Source: Gillisella vitis
GTDB taxonomy: Bacteria > Pseudomonadota > Alphaproteobacteria > Rhizobiales > Rhizobiaceae
Reading direction: 5' to 3'
Assembly (NCBI RefSeq): GCF_001541345.2
Contig: NZ_LMVL02000005.1
Coordinates: 186,001-250,000 of the forward strand
DNA: 64,000 nucleotides
Every line of letters starts with the position of its first letter. Positions within the stretch are counted from its first letter, which is position 1. This document shows, piece after piece, positions 46,385 through 55,494 of the stretch. The translations under genes were made by a program, and so were the position numbers. Under the pieces are notes generated by a model that saw nothing but the letters and a program-made list of their open reading frames with translations, was not told the origin of the DNA and did no database searches.

Positions 46385-48103
46385 CTACGCTTGCGGGTTG
46401 GTAACCGAAAAATCCTCAGGTTCCAGTCCCGCCGCTGCCCGGCCTGCCATGCTCCGATAGGCCGCCTCCAGATGACTGGTAAAGCTAGCCACATCGAAAA
46501 CCGGTGAGACTGCGTTTTGCGCAAGAATCTTCTGCTTCAGGGCCGCGCGCGCGCGCTTGTCCCGGGCCAGGGTGGCGCAGAGGGCCACATAGGCATCGGC
46601 ATCGCGAGCGATCAATTCGTCCAGGCCATGCGCATGCAGCAGGCTCGCGGTTATGCGGCTGGCAAAATTTACGCCCGGAAAGGTCGGAATTGGTAGTCCG
46701 GCCTGAAGCGCGGCGAGCGTTGAGGATTGATTGTTGCTCGGGAAGCAATCGAGCGCGATATCGGCCAGTTGTATCCAGCTTGCGTGCTCCGTTGCTCGGG
46801 CTGGGGTGCAGAAGAGCAGCCGGTTTTCATCAATGCCCTGGCGCTTCATCCAGGCGCTGAAATTGCTGCGGGCGTAATTGTTGTCGCAGGTGCTCCAGAG
46901 CACACTATCATCGGTCTGGAGTAGAATATCGCGCCAGAGATCGGCAGTGCGCGGTGATATGCTGTCTATAGGGTGGAAAGCTGCCAGGATTATCCGGTTT
47001 TCAGGCAGGCCGCGCTGCTGGCGCGACTGGGCTGGCGGATTTAGGGTGGGTGGGGTGACGGTGAAAGCCTCTGGGAGATAGCAGATCGCCGGACTATAGG
47101 GCGCTTCAGTTTTGGCTGTCGCTGCGCTTGCTTTCACTGGTTGGGGCAAAACCACCGTATCGGCGAGAAGGTAATCGCAGACGAGGCCGGTTCTGGTGCC
47201 GGGATGGCCGGCCATCGCCAGATGTAGCGGCGCGATCCGGTGCCGCAGAAGATTCGGGCGGCCTTGTTCGCCATAGCCCAGCGGATCGACCAGGATATCG
47301 ATCCCGGCAGTTCGCAGCGTTGCTACGGCATCGTCTTCGCGCAGATCGCTGATGCTGAGCGACGGGATTTCCTTGCTTGCTTCATCGGCTGTTTGTAGCC
47401 TGGAGCCAATAAGCAGAACCTCGAAATCCGCTTGGTCATGGGCCGCGGCAAGGGACAAGACCAGACAGCGTTGCGGATCGTCCTGCGGTTCATCGGCAAG
47501 CAGGTAGGCAATTTTCAGCTTTGAGCCAGCATGCTTTTTCCAGGTTTGCGAGGCCGGCTTCGCTGCCGGTAAATCGCTGCGCCAGAGGCCATTCAATATC
47601 TCGTCATCGCACCAGCTCAGATGAACAGTCTGGCTATCGACCGAATAATAGGCCTCCTGCCGCCGGTTCAGACGGTCGCGGACCGCCTGGTCACTGACGC
47701 GCATTTCGTCGATATTCAAGGTGTGCCGGAGCGTGGCTCGGTAGGTCTGCCAGGAGTGAAGATCGAAGCCGCCAGCTCGGATGGCGCGTCTTGATGCTGT
47801 AAGCGCCTCGATTTCCAACGCGCTTGCCTTTTCGACCCCGGATCGTTCCATCTTGTCCGCGAGGGTAATCAGGACAGAGGCTTGAGCAGGCAGTAGTTTG
47901 CCAGCGCGTCGGTAAAATGTGGCAGCCTCGGTGAATTGTTCAAGTTTCGCGCAGCATTGGGCCATGACCAGCAAGGCTTGAGGTCCGGCATCCTGGTTTT
48001 TTGCCAGGAGAGGCTGTAATGTGGCGTAGGTTCCCTGATAGTCACCCGAGACGTAAAGCGCCAATGCTGCGGCAAGATTGTCGGACATCGCGTCTGCTGC
48101 CAT
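46385..48103 (-). CDS. TPR/O-GlcNAc-transferase-like (GT41) glycosyltransferase
   Basis: 572-aa protein. The N-terminal part (about residues 5-130) consists of helical TPR-like repeats (ALALYVSGDYQGTYATLQPLL; pieces such as QCCAKLEQFTEAATFYRRAG). The C-terminal part resembles the catalytic region of bacterial OGT/SPINDLY proteins: LAMAGHPGTRTGLVCDYLLAD, later LADIALDCFPSNNQSSTLAAL and LPIPTFPGVNFASRI (each within family-typical positions). The UDP-sugar-binding end is therefore plausible. Possible targets are flagellin or other surface proteins, but nothing here proves it. A second glycosyltransferase gene is divergently encoded. Confidence 0.82.
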   Translation of the reverse strand: MAADAMSDNLAAALALYVSGDYQGTYATLQPLLAKNQDAGPQALLVMAQCCAKLEQFTEAATFYRRAGKLLPAQASVLITLADKMERSGVEKASALEIEALTASRRAIRAGGFDLHSWQTYRATLRHTLNIDEMRVSDQAVRDRLNRRQEAYYSVDSQTVHLSWCDDEILNGLWRSDLPAAKPASQTWKKHAGSKLKIAYLLADEPQDDPQRCLVLSLAAAHDQADFEVLLIGSRLQTADEASKEIPSLSISDLREDDAVATLRTAGIDILVDPLGYGEQGRPNLLRHRIAPLHLAMAGHPGTRTGLVCDYLLADTVVLPQPVKASAATAKTEAPYSPAICYLPEAFTVTPPTLNPPAQSRQQRGLPENRIILAAFHPIDSISPRTADLWRDILLQTDDSVLWSTCDNNYARSNFSAWMKRQGIDENRLLFCTPARATEHASWIQLADIALDCFPSNNQSSTLAALQAGLPIPTFPGVNFASRITASLLHAHGLDELIARDADAYVALCATLARDKRARAALKQKILAQNAVSPVFDVASFTSHLEAAYRSMAGRAAAGLEPEDFSVTNPQA

Positions 48104-48360
48104 TCCTGTTCTACCAAAGCACCGAAATGCTTATATATTCATGCCTTGAAGGCAGTGCAAAACTCTCATACGCCTCAGTCGGTTGACCGTTTTGCAAAAG
48201 CAATACCAACGGTCATGTTCGATGACTGGTGGTATTCTTCGCCCGGCAATATACGGCTGGTCTGGTGCAGGGCTTGTCATGCATCCAGCTTGAGGAAACA
48301 TTGCCTCTCTATGGGTTTGCCGTTGCACAACCCTGTTGCATTTGTTTCGGAAAACCCTGC

Positions 48361-49380
48361 ATGTCCCAGCTTTCCATAGTCGTTCCAAGCCGTCGATCGC
48401 TGGTTCAGAGCCGGTTTTCACTGGAAACTGCGGTGATCTGTGCGGAAAAACTGGATGCCGTGTTGATCGTGTCTGACAATTCCGGCGATCCGGCCAAGGC
48501 GGAATGGTTGCAAGGCCTCGGCGGGCGGGTGCGCTACCTGCATTCCAGCGCCGAGGATGCTGTTGCCAATCTGGTCAATGCACTCGACCACGTGGCAACA
48601 CCGTTTCTAATGCCCTTTGCGGATGACGATGCGGTCTATGTTCTCGACGGCCTGCCGGTGGGCGATCTGTCCTCCCTGCCGCAGGATGTCATCGGTGTGC
48701 GACCGCGCACGATGATCTGGCGTGACGATGCGGGCGTGGCTGATGTCGTTACCGCCAATCTGGATGCAGACGGCCCTTCGGCGCGGATACAGCAGTATGT
48801 CGATACGACCGGCGGCAATAACGCGCTTTACTACAGTATTTTTCGCAGCCAGCTATTTGCAGGGGTCCTGAAGACTTTCAACGCGCACCATCCGACGCGG
48901 GGCGCCTATTGCGATTGGAGTTTCGTCGCCGCTTTCCTGTGTTGTGGCAAGGTGTTGCATGATCCGGCGCTGATCTATTGCTATGATCTCGGGCAATGGA
49001 ACTCTGTGGCGACTTTGGAGACCTCGTTTGACACGCTGCTGCTTCAAGTCGGCTTGCCGGCAACGGCGCGCCATTATCATGAATTTCTGTTGTTTCTGGA
49101 TCTGCATAGCCTGCTTGGCTGGCGCGGCTTGCCTTTTGCTCCCCATGACCGCGGTGACGGGCTGCAAGCCAATATCCGGTTCAATCTGCGGGTATTCTGC
49201 AATCGGGTGGCCCGTCAGCCAGATCTCTATCCGCAGGAGGTCAAGGATGCGGTGGTGGCGCTTGGCAATAGTACCGATCCGGAAACGCTCTTTGCGACGA
49301 TCCTGCCGGTGGCCGACAGCCTGAGACCTGGTCTTGCCGGAGAGTATCGCCGGTATCGAGCCGTGCTTGATGACGTTTAG
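48361..49380 (+). CDS. GT2-like glycosyltransferase (TIGR00180-type)
   Basis: 339-aa protein beginning with a nucleotide-sugar-binding strand SIVVPSRRS and, further on, LMPFADDDAVY, which resembles the DxD metal site of GT-A fold enzymes of family 2. The rest (FRSQLF, YCDWSFVAAFL) matches a group of putative glycosyltransferases without assigned substrate. The frame is open from 48229, but that part has no protein-like features. The ATG at 48361 lacks a strong ribosome-binding site. Its last four bases overlap the end of the convergent permease gene. Function is inferred from fold only. Confidence 0.75.
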   Translation: MSQLSIVVPSRRSLVQSRFSLETAVICAEKLDAVLIVSDNSGDPAKAEWLQGLGGRVRYLHSSAEDAVANLVNALDHVATPFLMPFADDDAVYVLDGLPVGDLSSLPQDVIGVRPRTMIWRDDAGVADVVTANLDADGPSARIQQYVDTTGGNNALYYSIFRSQLFAGVLKTFNAHHPTRGAYCDWSFVAAFLCCGKVLHDPALIYCYDLGQWNSVATLETSFDTLLLQVGLPATARHYHEFLLFLDLHSLLGWRGLPFAPHDRGDGLQANIRFNLRVFCNRVARQPDLYPQEVKDAVVALGNSTDPETLFATILPVADSLRPGLAGEYRRYRAVLDDV

Positions 49381-50222
49381 GCTCGCTGGCCATCGCGCGA
49401 TCGCATCCGCTTTTCCACGCGGCGCAGGATGAGCGACAGGCCGATGGTGAGGATCAGATAAATATAGGCGACGATGGAATAGGTCTCGAAAAACCGGAAG
49501 GACCCGGAGGCATAGATCTTTCCGGCCTGGCTGATATCGGCGACACCCAGTACTGAAACCAGTGAGCTATCCTTGACCATGGCAACGAAATCATTGGAGA
49601 GCGGCGGGAAAATCACCCGGATGGCTTGAGGCAGTATCACCAGGCGAAACCGTTGCGCGCGGTTCAGCCCCAGCGATTTGGCCGCCTCGATCTGTCCCTT
49701 GTCGATGGATTCGATGCCGGCCCTGAAGATTTCGGCGATAAAGGCCGAATAACCGATGCAAAGCGCAAAAATCGCCCGCCACATCAGAGAGACATCGCGC
49801 ACCTGAAGCGGTTCCAGCCAACCGGAGGAAACAAGCGGGGCGGTCAGGGTATTATAGAGCGCAACGAAGCCGGGCGCGCCGACGAAGGCCACGTAAAACA
49901 GCAGGACCAGGACCGGAATGCCCCTGACGATCTCGATATAGAACCGCGCGGCCTGGCGCAGCACGATGCTGTCGGCCATGCCTGCCAGCGCGATCAGCAG
50001 ACCAAGCATGGAGGCGAGCGCAAAACCGGTCAGCGTGACGAAAACGGTGACGCCGATACCGCGGGATACCGTTTCGAACACCTGGGTATAGAGGTCGTTG
50101 ACCGCGATGGTGATGGCCAGCGCCAGAGCCAGAAGGCCAAGCGCCACCAGCCACCAGGGAAAATCCTGCTTGCTACCGTTCGGAAGGGTCTGGAAGGCCA
50201 TGGAAAGCTGCCTGGCCGTCAA
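49377..50222 (-). CDS. Polar amino-acid ABC transporter permease
   Basis: 281-aa inner-membrane permease of the HisMQ/GlnP type. About five membrane segments are present. The EAA loop, which contacts the ATPase, reads GQIEAAKSLGLNRAQRFRLVILPQA (pieces: EAAKSLGLNRAQRFRLVILP). The N-terminal segment is a hydrophobic helix followed by the conserved GIGVTVFVTLTGF. Its ATG overlaps the stop of the binding-protein gene (ATGA). No ATPase gene lies next to it, so it must borrow one encoded elsewhere or form a homodimer with a distant ATPase. Confidence 0.93.
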   Translation of the reverse strand: MTARQLSMAFQTLPNGSKQDFPWWLVALGLLALALAITIAVNDLYTQVFETVSRGIGVTVFVTLTGFALASMLGLLIALAGMADSIVLRQAARFYIEIVRGIPVLVLLFYVAFVGAPGFVALYNTLTAPLVSSGWLEPLQVRDVSLMWRAIFALCIGYSAFIAEIFRAGIESIDKGQIEAAKSLGLNRAQRFRLVILPQAIRVIFPPLSNDFVAMVKDSSLVSVLGVADISQAGKIYASGSFRFFETYSIVAYIYLILTIGLSLILRRVEKRMRSRDGQRA

Positions 50223-51016
50223 TCACCCAGCTTGTAATCGAGGAACCACTTCTTGTTCAGGGCGTCGAACGTGCCATCGGCCTTCAGGGCCGCGATGGCG
50301 GCATTGACCGGCTTGACCAGATCCGAACCCTTTGGGAAGATGAAGCCGAAATCCTCTGTCCCCAGCGGCTCGCCGACGATTTTCATGGCTCCGTTGGAGG
50401 CATCGACATAGCCTTTGCCTGCCGTGCTGTCGGTGAGCACCAAATCGACATCGCCGGTTTTCAAGGCTTGTACGGTCGCGCCGAAGGTTTCGAACAGTTT
50501 GATGCGTGGGTTCTGTTCGTTGCCGTCAAGCACTTCGTAGACCGCGGTGTAGAACGGGCTTGTGCCGGGCTGAGCGCCAATCAGGCCCTTATCGAAGGCC
50601 TTGAAGCTCTTGGCATCGGTAAAGCGGGCCTCATCGCCGCGCACCAGCATCAATTGCTGCGAGCGCATATAGGGATCGGAGAAATCGACCTTTTCCTTGC
50701 GGTCTTCCTTGATGGTGATGCCGGTCATGCCGATATTGTACTGGCCGTCGGCAACCGACTGGATCATCGCGTCCCAGGATGTGTTCTGATATTCGACCTT
50801 GAAATTCAACCGCTTGGCGATCTCGTTCATGGCGTCATATTCCCAGCCGATGGCCTTGCCGCTCTTCGGATCGACAAATTGTATCGGCGGATAGGCGTTT
50901 TCGGTCACGACGATCACCGTCTTGCCGCCGAGATCCGGCAGATCCGCAGCAAAGGCGGCGAAGGGGGCAAGCAAAAGAGCCGAAAGACCGGCGAGAACGG
51001 TGCGGCGCAAAGACAT
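50219..51016 (-). CDS. Amino-acid ABC transporter substrate-binding protein
   Basis: Periplasmic binding protein of family 3 (polar amino acids). The start at 51016, preceded by AGGAG, gives 265 aa with a classical signal peptide ending AAFAADL. The ligand-binding landmarks are VTENAYPPIQFVDPKSGKAIGWEYD (pieces: ENAYPPIQF, GWEYDAMNEIA), QSVADGQYNIGMTGI and the C-terminal FIFPKGSDLVKPVNAAI. The exact amino acid cannot be read off. It is upstream of the permease in a two-gene operon. Confidence 0.92.
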   Translation of the reverse strand: MSLRRTVLAGLSALLLAPFAAFAADLPDLGGKTVIVVTENAYPPIQFVDPKSGKAIGWEYDAMNEIAKRLNFKVEYQNTSWDAMIQSVADGQYNIGMTGITIKEDRKEKVDFSDPYMRSQQLMLVRGDEARFTDAKSFKAFDKGLIGAQPGTSPFYTAVYEVLDGNEQNPRIKLFETFGATVQALKTGDVDLVLTDSTAGKGYVDASNGAMKIVGEPLGTEDFGFIFPKGSDLVKPVNAAIAALKADGTFDALNKKWFLDYKLGD

Positions 51017-51101
51017 GAAAATAACTCCTGGACCATGTGGCGAGCGAACACTGTCACACATGATCCCTCCATTTCAAGGGACTTGAGGCCTTAACAGTCC
51101 T

Positions 51102-51983
51102 TCATCCCGGCTGCATCGTGCCGAAGGCGGAGACCAATGCGACAGCGGCAAGACCCATCCCACATTCCGCCAGCGTTCCGATTCGGATGGCGCGGATCGC
51201 GCTTGCCGGGCTGTGATGCATGCGCGGTACGAAGACGTAGCGGTTGATGATGGCGATTATCACCATGGTTGCAACGACACCGATCTTGAAGAGCAGCAAT
51301 CTCTGATAGGGCATGCTGATATCGACAGCATGCGCGCCGACGATCAGCCAGGCGTTGAGTGCGCCACTGATCAAGGTCAGGGCAACGGCGACATGGCCTA
51401 TGGTGGAAAACCGCATCAGTGCCGCCAGTGCCGGCGGCCTTGCGCGCTCATCCTGCATGGCCTGTAGCAACAGCACGACCGGCGGCAAGGCTCCGAGCCA
51501 GAGGCTGGCAGCCAGAAGATGCAGGCTGTGATTGACGAGATGCAGAAGGCCTGTCGCACCCGTCTCGGCAATCGCATGACCACTAAGGCTGAGGCTGATC
51601 AAGACCAAGGCGCCAAACAGCGTTACGACGATGCCGCGATGATGGCGAAAGATACAATAGGCCAGCAGGAGCGCGCCGGTGAGCCCTGCCTGTAGCCCGA
51701 GCGCCGCTCCGCTTCGCGTGGCCTGGAGCAGGTCGGCGACCAGGGTCGGCGTCACCGTTTGCCAGCCATCACCGAGCAAGGCTGCCTGGGCGGCGATCTT
51801 GCCGATGCCGGCAATCACCATGAGCGCGAGTGCGAGATGGAAAAATCTGGCCTGGCGGTGCTCGATATGCTTGGCAAGATCCTTGGCGACGGCAAGCAAC
51901 AGAAAGCCATGCGCGCCCCAGAGGAAGAGCGCGCAGGTGTCGAACACCAGGCGGCAGAGGATGTTGACCTGTTCGGGTGTCAC
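51102..51983 (-). CDS. copD: CopD family copper resistance membrane protein
   Basis: 293-aa integral membrane protein with about eight segments, of the CopD/YcnJ family believed to import copper across the inner membrane with CopC. Conserved histidines within membrane segments are seen in LWGAHGFLLL, SLSGHAIAE, LHLVNHSLHLLAASLWLGALPP (pieces: NHSLHLLAASLWLG) and ISGALNAWL. The start overlaps the copC stop by four bases, so the pair is translationally coupled. Confidence 0.92.
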   Translation of the reverse strand: MTPEQVNILCRLVFDTCALFLWGAHGFLLLAVAKDLAKHIEHRQARFFHLALALMVIAGIGKIAAQAALLGDGWQTVTPTLVADLLQATRSGAALGLQAGLTGALLLAYCIFRHHRGIVVTLFGALVLISLSLSGHAIAETGATGLLHLVNHSLHLLAASLWLGALPPVVLLLQAMQDERARPPALAALMRFSTIGHVAVALTLISGALNAWLIVGAHAVDISMPYQRLLLFKIGVVATMVIIAIINRYVFVPRMHHSPASAIRAIRIGTLAECGMGLAAVALVSAFGTMQPG

Positions 51984-52351
51984 GGCTTGACGGTAAAGCT
52001 GGTCGTACCGTTCGACTTATGACCATCGACCGACAGAACATGCCATTCGACACTATAGGCACCAGGAGCCAGCGGCTCGCTGAGCGGAACGCTCAGGCCC
52101 TTGCCGTCCTTGCTGACCACGGCTTCACCGGTTTTGATCTTCTGTTGCTGCGGGCCGATGATATCGACGCCGGAAAATTTCGGCTCAAGCCCTTCGGTGA
52201 AGCTGAGATCGATGGTTTTCGGGGCGCTGGCAATGGTCGCCTTGTCCGCCGGGGCGACGCTGGCCAGATGAGCATGGGCAAAGGCTTGGCCTGCCAGGGC
52301 CAGGGCGCCGAAGAGGGCAAATGTGGAAAGTGTTCTGGATGTGACAGTCAT
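51980..52351 (-). CDS. copC: Periplasmic copper-binding protein CopC
   Basis: 123-aa protein with a signal peptide ending GQAFAHAHL; cleavage leaves an N-terminal histidine (HAHLASVAPADKA), the Cu(II) ligand of CopC proteins. A second histidine is in VEWHVLSVDGHK. The fold is a small beta-barrel. AAAGGA precedes the ATG at 52351. CopC delivers periplasmic copper to CopD. It is followed directly by copD and preceded, 70 bases upstream, by the PepSY membrane protein. Confidence 0.93.
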   Translation of the reverse strand: MTVTSRTLSTFALFGALALAGQAFAHAHLASVAPADKATIASAPKTIDLSFTEGLEPKFSGVDIIGPQQQKIKTGEAVVSKDGKGLSVPLSEPLAPGAYSVEWHVLSVDGHKSNGTTSFTVKP

Positions 52352-52422
52352 GATCGTGTCCTTTGGTTTTGGGTGAGATGGATTGCAGGCGGCTTTCGAT
52401 GCGCCGCCCTTTGAGTGTCGGT

Positions 52423-53835
52423 TTAGCTCAAGGCCCTTTTCAACGGTCTGATCCGGCGGATCAGCACCATATCGAGCAGGAGGACAGCCAGCAGCGCAGC
52501 GCCGGTCAGCGGAAACAGCAGGGAGGTGAGCAGCATGACGATCGCTCCGGTTTTCCAGAGGCGCATGTCGGCGGGATAGGCGGGGGCCATCAGCCGTGAT
52601 GCGCCTTTCGGACGGCGTATCCACCACATGGCGATGCCGCTGACGCTGAGAAAGATCACCGCCAGGCAATAGACGGTGACGAGGATCAGGTTCCAAAGGC
52701 CGATTGTGCCCATGTGAAAGGAAACGCCGAGCGCCATCGTCTTGCCGGCGAGACCGTAGTTTTCATATTTGATATCGGCCAGGACCTTGCCGCTATAGCG
52801 ATCGATATGCACGGTCCGGTCGGAGCGGGGATCGGTGCTGTCATTGCTCATGGTGTCGCGGGAAATGCTCCAGACGCCGCTTTCGTCCTTAGGAAAATTC
52901 AACTGAAAGCGATTGTTGAAGCCGATGGCCCGTGCATAGGCAATGACATTGTCCAGAGTCACGGTCTGTCCATCCGGCAGTCCGGCGTGACCGGCATGAG
53001 ATCCGGACATCGGCATCGGTGCCTGTTCCAGCGTCCAGGGAACATCCTTGATGCTGCCATGGTTCATGGCGGCATGGGTCGCGTCGGACAGCGGGGCATC
53101 GCTCCATTTGCCGATCGGGAACGTGCTCCAGGCCTGGGTGAATTTTTCACCCCAGACGCCTGCCCAGCTCAAGCCCGAAACCAGAAAGACCAGAAGCAGG
53201 ATCGAGGCGTAAAAGCCGATGGTGCGGTGCAGGGATTTCCACAGCTGGCGGCCTCTGTCGGTAAAACGGGGAATTAGCATCTGTGAGAACCGCTCGCCCT
53301 GACGCGGCCACCACATGTAAAGCCCGGTGATGACTAGCACGACACCGAAACCGGCGGCGATTTCGATCAGCCGGTCGCCGAGCGTGCCGATCAGCAGGTC
53401 GCTGTGAATGTTGTCGGCCAGGTCGTAGAGCCCGCTGCGGCGGCTCCACTGGCCCAGCACCTGCGCGTCATAGGGATTGACGGCGACCATCATCGACTCC
53501 TGGCCCCGATTGACCCGGAAAGCCGCGACACTTTCCGGTGTGGCTGGCGCGATATATTGGGCGATAACGCCTCCGGGAACGGCGGACAGTGCGGCATCTG
53601 CCTGTTGCGAGACAAGTGTCTGCGCAGATGTGGGGGTGACGGTGAAGGCCTTTTCTCCGTCGCGTCCGACCAGGGTGGCGCTCCACATCATGATCAGTCC
53701 TGTCACGGCCAGCACGATCAGGAAAGGGGCAACATAGAGCCCGGCATAGAAATGCCAGCGCCAGGCGGCAAAATAAAATCCTCTGGTTGAGGCTGCTACC
53801 GGCTTTTCGACCGGCAGGGATGTGATGGTGGACAT
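52423..53835 (-). CDS. PepSY-domain membrane protein
   Basis: About 470 aa with four membrane segments and large periplasmic parts, of the PepSY-associated TM family often linked to iron or copper uptake and proposed to act as a membrane reductase. Histidines flank the helices (RWHFYAGLYVAPFL, NIHSDLLIG, LHRTIGFYAS, VSFHMGTIG), consistent with heme or metal binding. A His/Met-rich loop lies mid-protein (APMPMSGSHAGHAG). I take the ATG at 53835 with AAGG upstream; 53895 is also possible. It belongs to the copper locus. Confidence 0.87.
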   Translation of the reverse strand: MSTITSLPVEKPVAASTRGFYFAAWRWHFYAGLYVAPFLIVLAVTGLIMMWSATLVGRDGEKAFTVTPTSAQTLVSQQADAALSAVPGGVIAQYIAPATPESVAAFRVNRGQESMMVAVNPYDAQVLGQWSRRSGLYDLADNIHSDLLIGTLGDRLIEIAAGFGVVLVITGLYMWWPRQGERFSQMLIPRFTDRGRQLWKSLHRTIGFYASILLLVFLVSGLSWAGVWGEKFTQAWSTFPIGKWSDAPLSDATHAAMNHGSIKDVPWTLEQAPMPMSGSHAGHAGLPDGQTVTLDNVIAYARAIGFNNRFQLNFPKDESGVWSISRDTMSNDSTDPRSDRTVHIDRYSGKVLADIKYENYGLAGKTMALGVSFHMGTIGLWNLILVTVYCLAVIFLSVSGIAMWWIRRPKGASRLMAPAYPADMRLWKTGAIVMLLTSLLFPLTGAALLAVLLLDMVLIRRIRPLKRALS

Positions 53836-54069
53836 GGTTGAAACCTTGGAAGAGTGCCTGATGGCTGGCTTGCTGGACATGCAATGGGCGGACATGCAAA
53901 CGCATGTGATCCGGCAAAGCCCGCAAGGCCATAGGCGTGAATCTGATGGAGCAAAGCGTTAGCCGAAGAAAAAGCTGTTCGACCAAACCCTGTTGCCGAC
54001 GATGGCCATACGTTCCTCGCTCTGCTGCAAGAGAGGCAGGGCGCAAGAGAGGCATGGCCGGATCAGATG

Positions 54070-54522
54070 TTAGCCAAGGGGTGGGGCGCGGGGCGCGCTA
54101 TTGGGGGGAAAGATCCGGGCGATAACCGGTGCTTGAACAGGCGGACTTGCCGTTTCAAGGCTGGCTCTGGCCGCCACGCCAATCGTATCCGCTGGCATGG
54201 GCAACAGGATGGAGGCGCCGATACGGCAGGCTTCGCAGCCGCTTTGGGATAGATGTCCGTGCGGTTTGCCGTGATCCTCAGGTGTAAAGGAGGTTTGGCT
54301 GGAGATGCACAGGACCGGCAGAGAACCATCCGGCAGGGTATAGGCGGCAAATTCCGTCGGGATTTGCGGTGCTGCCAAGGCCTGAGGGGTTTTATGGGCA
54401 AAGCCGATGGCGACAACAGCGATCATGCACCAGACGTGCACCGCCATTCGCCATGTCATCTGCCCTGCGCGCATCCGCTTTCCCTTGATCGTGCCGGTTC
54501 TTTCGGACCGCCACAGCTTCAT
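54070..54522 (-). CDS. Small exported protein with Cys/His motif, DUF2946-like
   Basis: Up to 150 aa. After a basic N-terminus there is one hydrophobic segment (HVWCMIAVVAIGFA), probably a signal or membrane anchor. The central part has SLPVLCISSQTSF, a histidine cluster (EDHGKPHGHL) and CEACRIGASILLP. This spacing recalls DUF2946 proteins, which often sit beside copper genes. It is upstream of the PepSY, copC and copD genes on the same strand. The assignment is tentative, and the start could also be at 54474. Confidence 0.65.
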   Translation of the reverse strand: MKLWRSERTGTIKGKRMRAGQMTWRMAVHVWCMIAVVAIGFAHKTPQALAAPQIPTEFAAYTLPDGSLPVLCISSQTSFTPEDHGKPHGHLSQSGCEACRIGASILLPMPADTIGVAARASLETASPPVQAPVIARIFPPNSAPRAPPLG

Positions 54523-54625
54523 CAGCAGTAAGGGTGAGATCGCAATCTTTCAAGATCAATGTCTGGCAACGGCCCTGCGTCGCGTGGCCGCAGGGTTGTC
54601 CCTGTGCTGAGAGCGGTTGGAAACA

Positions 54626-54653
54626 AAAAAGGCGGCCCGAAGACCGCCTTTTT
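54626..54653 (-). terminator. Terminator after rplS
   Basis: Ten-base-pair stem AAAAAGGCGG/CCGCCTTTTT around an eight-base loop; on the minus strand the stem ends in a T run. It lies 20 bases beyond the rplS stop. Confidence 0.9.
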
Positions 54654-54672
54654 CAAAATGACTATGCCAGAC

Positions 54673-55221
54673 TTATTCAGCCGAACCTTCGGCAGCCTTT
54701 GCAGCTTCGGCTTCAGCGGCAGCGGCAGCGGCCTTTTCGGCAGCTTCTGCTGCGGCCTTTTCAGCGGCCAGGGCCTGTGCTGCTGCAACCTTTTCGGCTT
54801 CCAGACGGGCCTTTTCCTCAGCCAGTGCGGCGCGTTCGGCGTCGTTCAGCTTGCGGGCGCGGGTGCCGGTGTTTTCAACGATACGGGCAGATTTGCCACG
54901 ACGGTCGCGCAGGTAGTAGAGCTTGGCGCGACGAACCTTACCGCGACGAACCACTTCGACGCTTTCGACCAGCGGCGAATAGACCGGGAAAACGCGCTCG
55001 ACGCCTTCGCCATAGGAAATCTTGCGAACGGTGAAGCTTTCGTTGATGCTGCCGCCGGAGCGGGCAATGCAAACGCCTTCATAGGCCTGTACGCGGGTAC
55101 GGTTGCCTTCCGTGACGCGGACGTTGACGCGCAGCGTATCGCCAGGAGAAAATTCCGGCAGGGTGCGCTTGGCTTCGATCTTGGCGGCCTGTTCGGCTTC
55201 CAGCTGCTGAATGATGTTCAT
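54673..55221 (-). CDS. rplS: 50S ribosomal protein L19 with Ala/Glu-rich tail
   Basis: L19 lies at the interface of the 50S and 30S subunits. The standard fold occupies the first 115 residues or so ([59 protein letters not shown] in pieces). A 65-residue tail follows, almost only Ala, Glu and Lys, which should form a long charged helix. E. coli L19 has no such tail. The ATG at 55221 (AAAAGG upstream) gives 182 aa. It is separated from trmD by an oppositely oriented TSUP gene and so needs its own promoter. Confidence 0.95.
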   Translation of the reverse strand: MNIIQQLEAEQAAKIEAKRTLPEFSPGDTLRVNVRVTEGNRTRVQAYEGVCIARSGGSINESFTVRKISYGEGVERVFPVYSPLVESVEVVRRGKVRRAKLYYLRDRRGKSARIVENTGTRARKLNDAERAALAEEKARLEAEKVAAAQALAAEKAAAEAAEKAAAAAAEAEAAKAAEGSAE

Positions 55222-55494
55222 CGGTTTAACCTTTTCAAGTTCTTCTGAAACAGCCAGAGCGCTCATCCCTCATCCCTGGGTCATAGCCTCGGGATGACGC
55301 CTTGCGGCGGGAGCGGTTTCGCAGTTCTTTGTTTTCGGTCTTTTCAGTCTCGTTCACGGGATAACACCCGTTTCTGCGCCTGCCCTTATACCAATCGCTC
55401 CGGCTTGTCATCCCTTGACCCCAAGAATTTTGCTCGGGTGATCGGCTTGCGCGGGCCGCAGCCTGTTGCAATAACGGCGCAGGGGGAGCCATTC

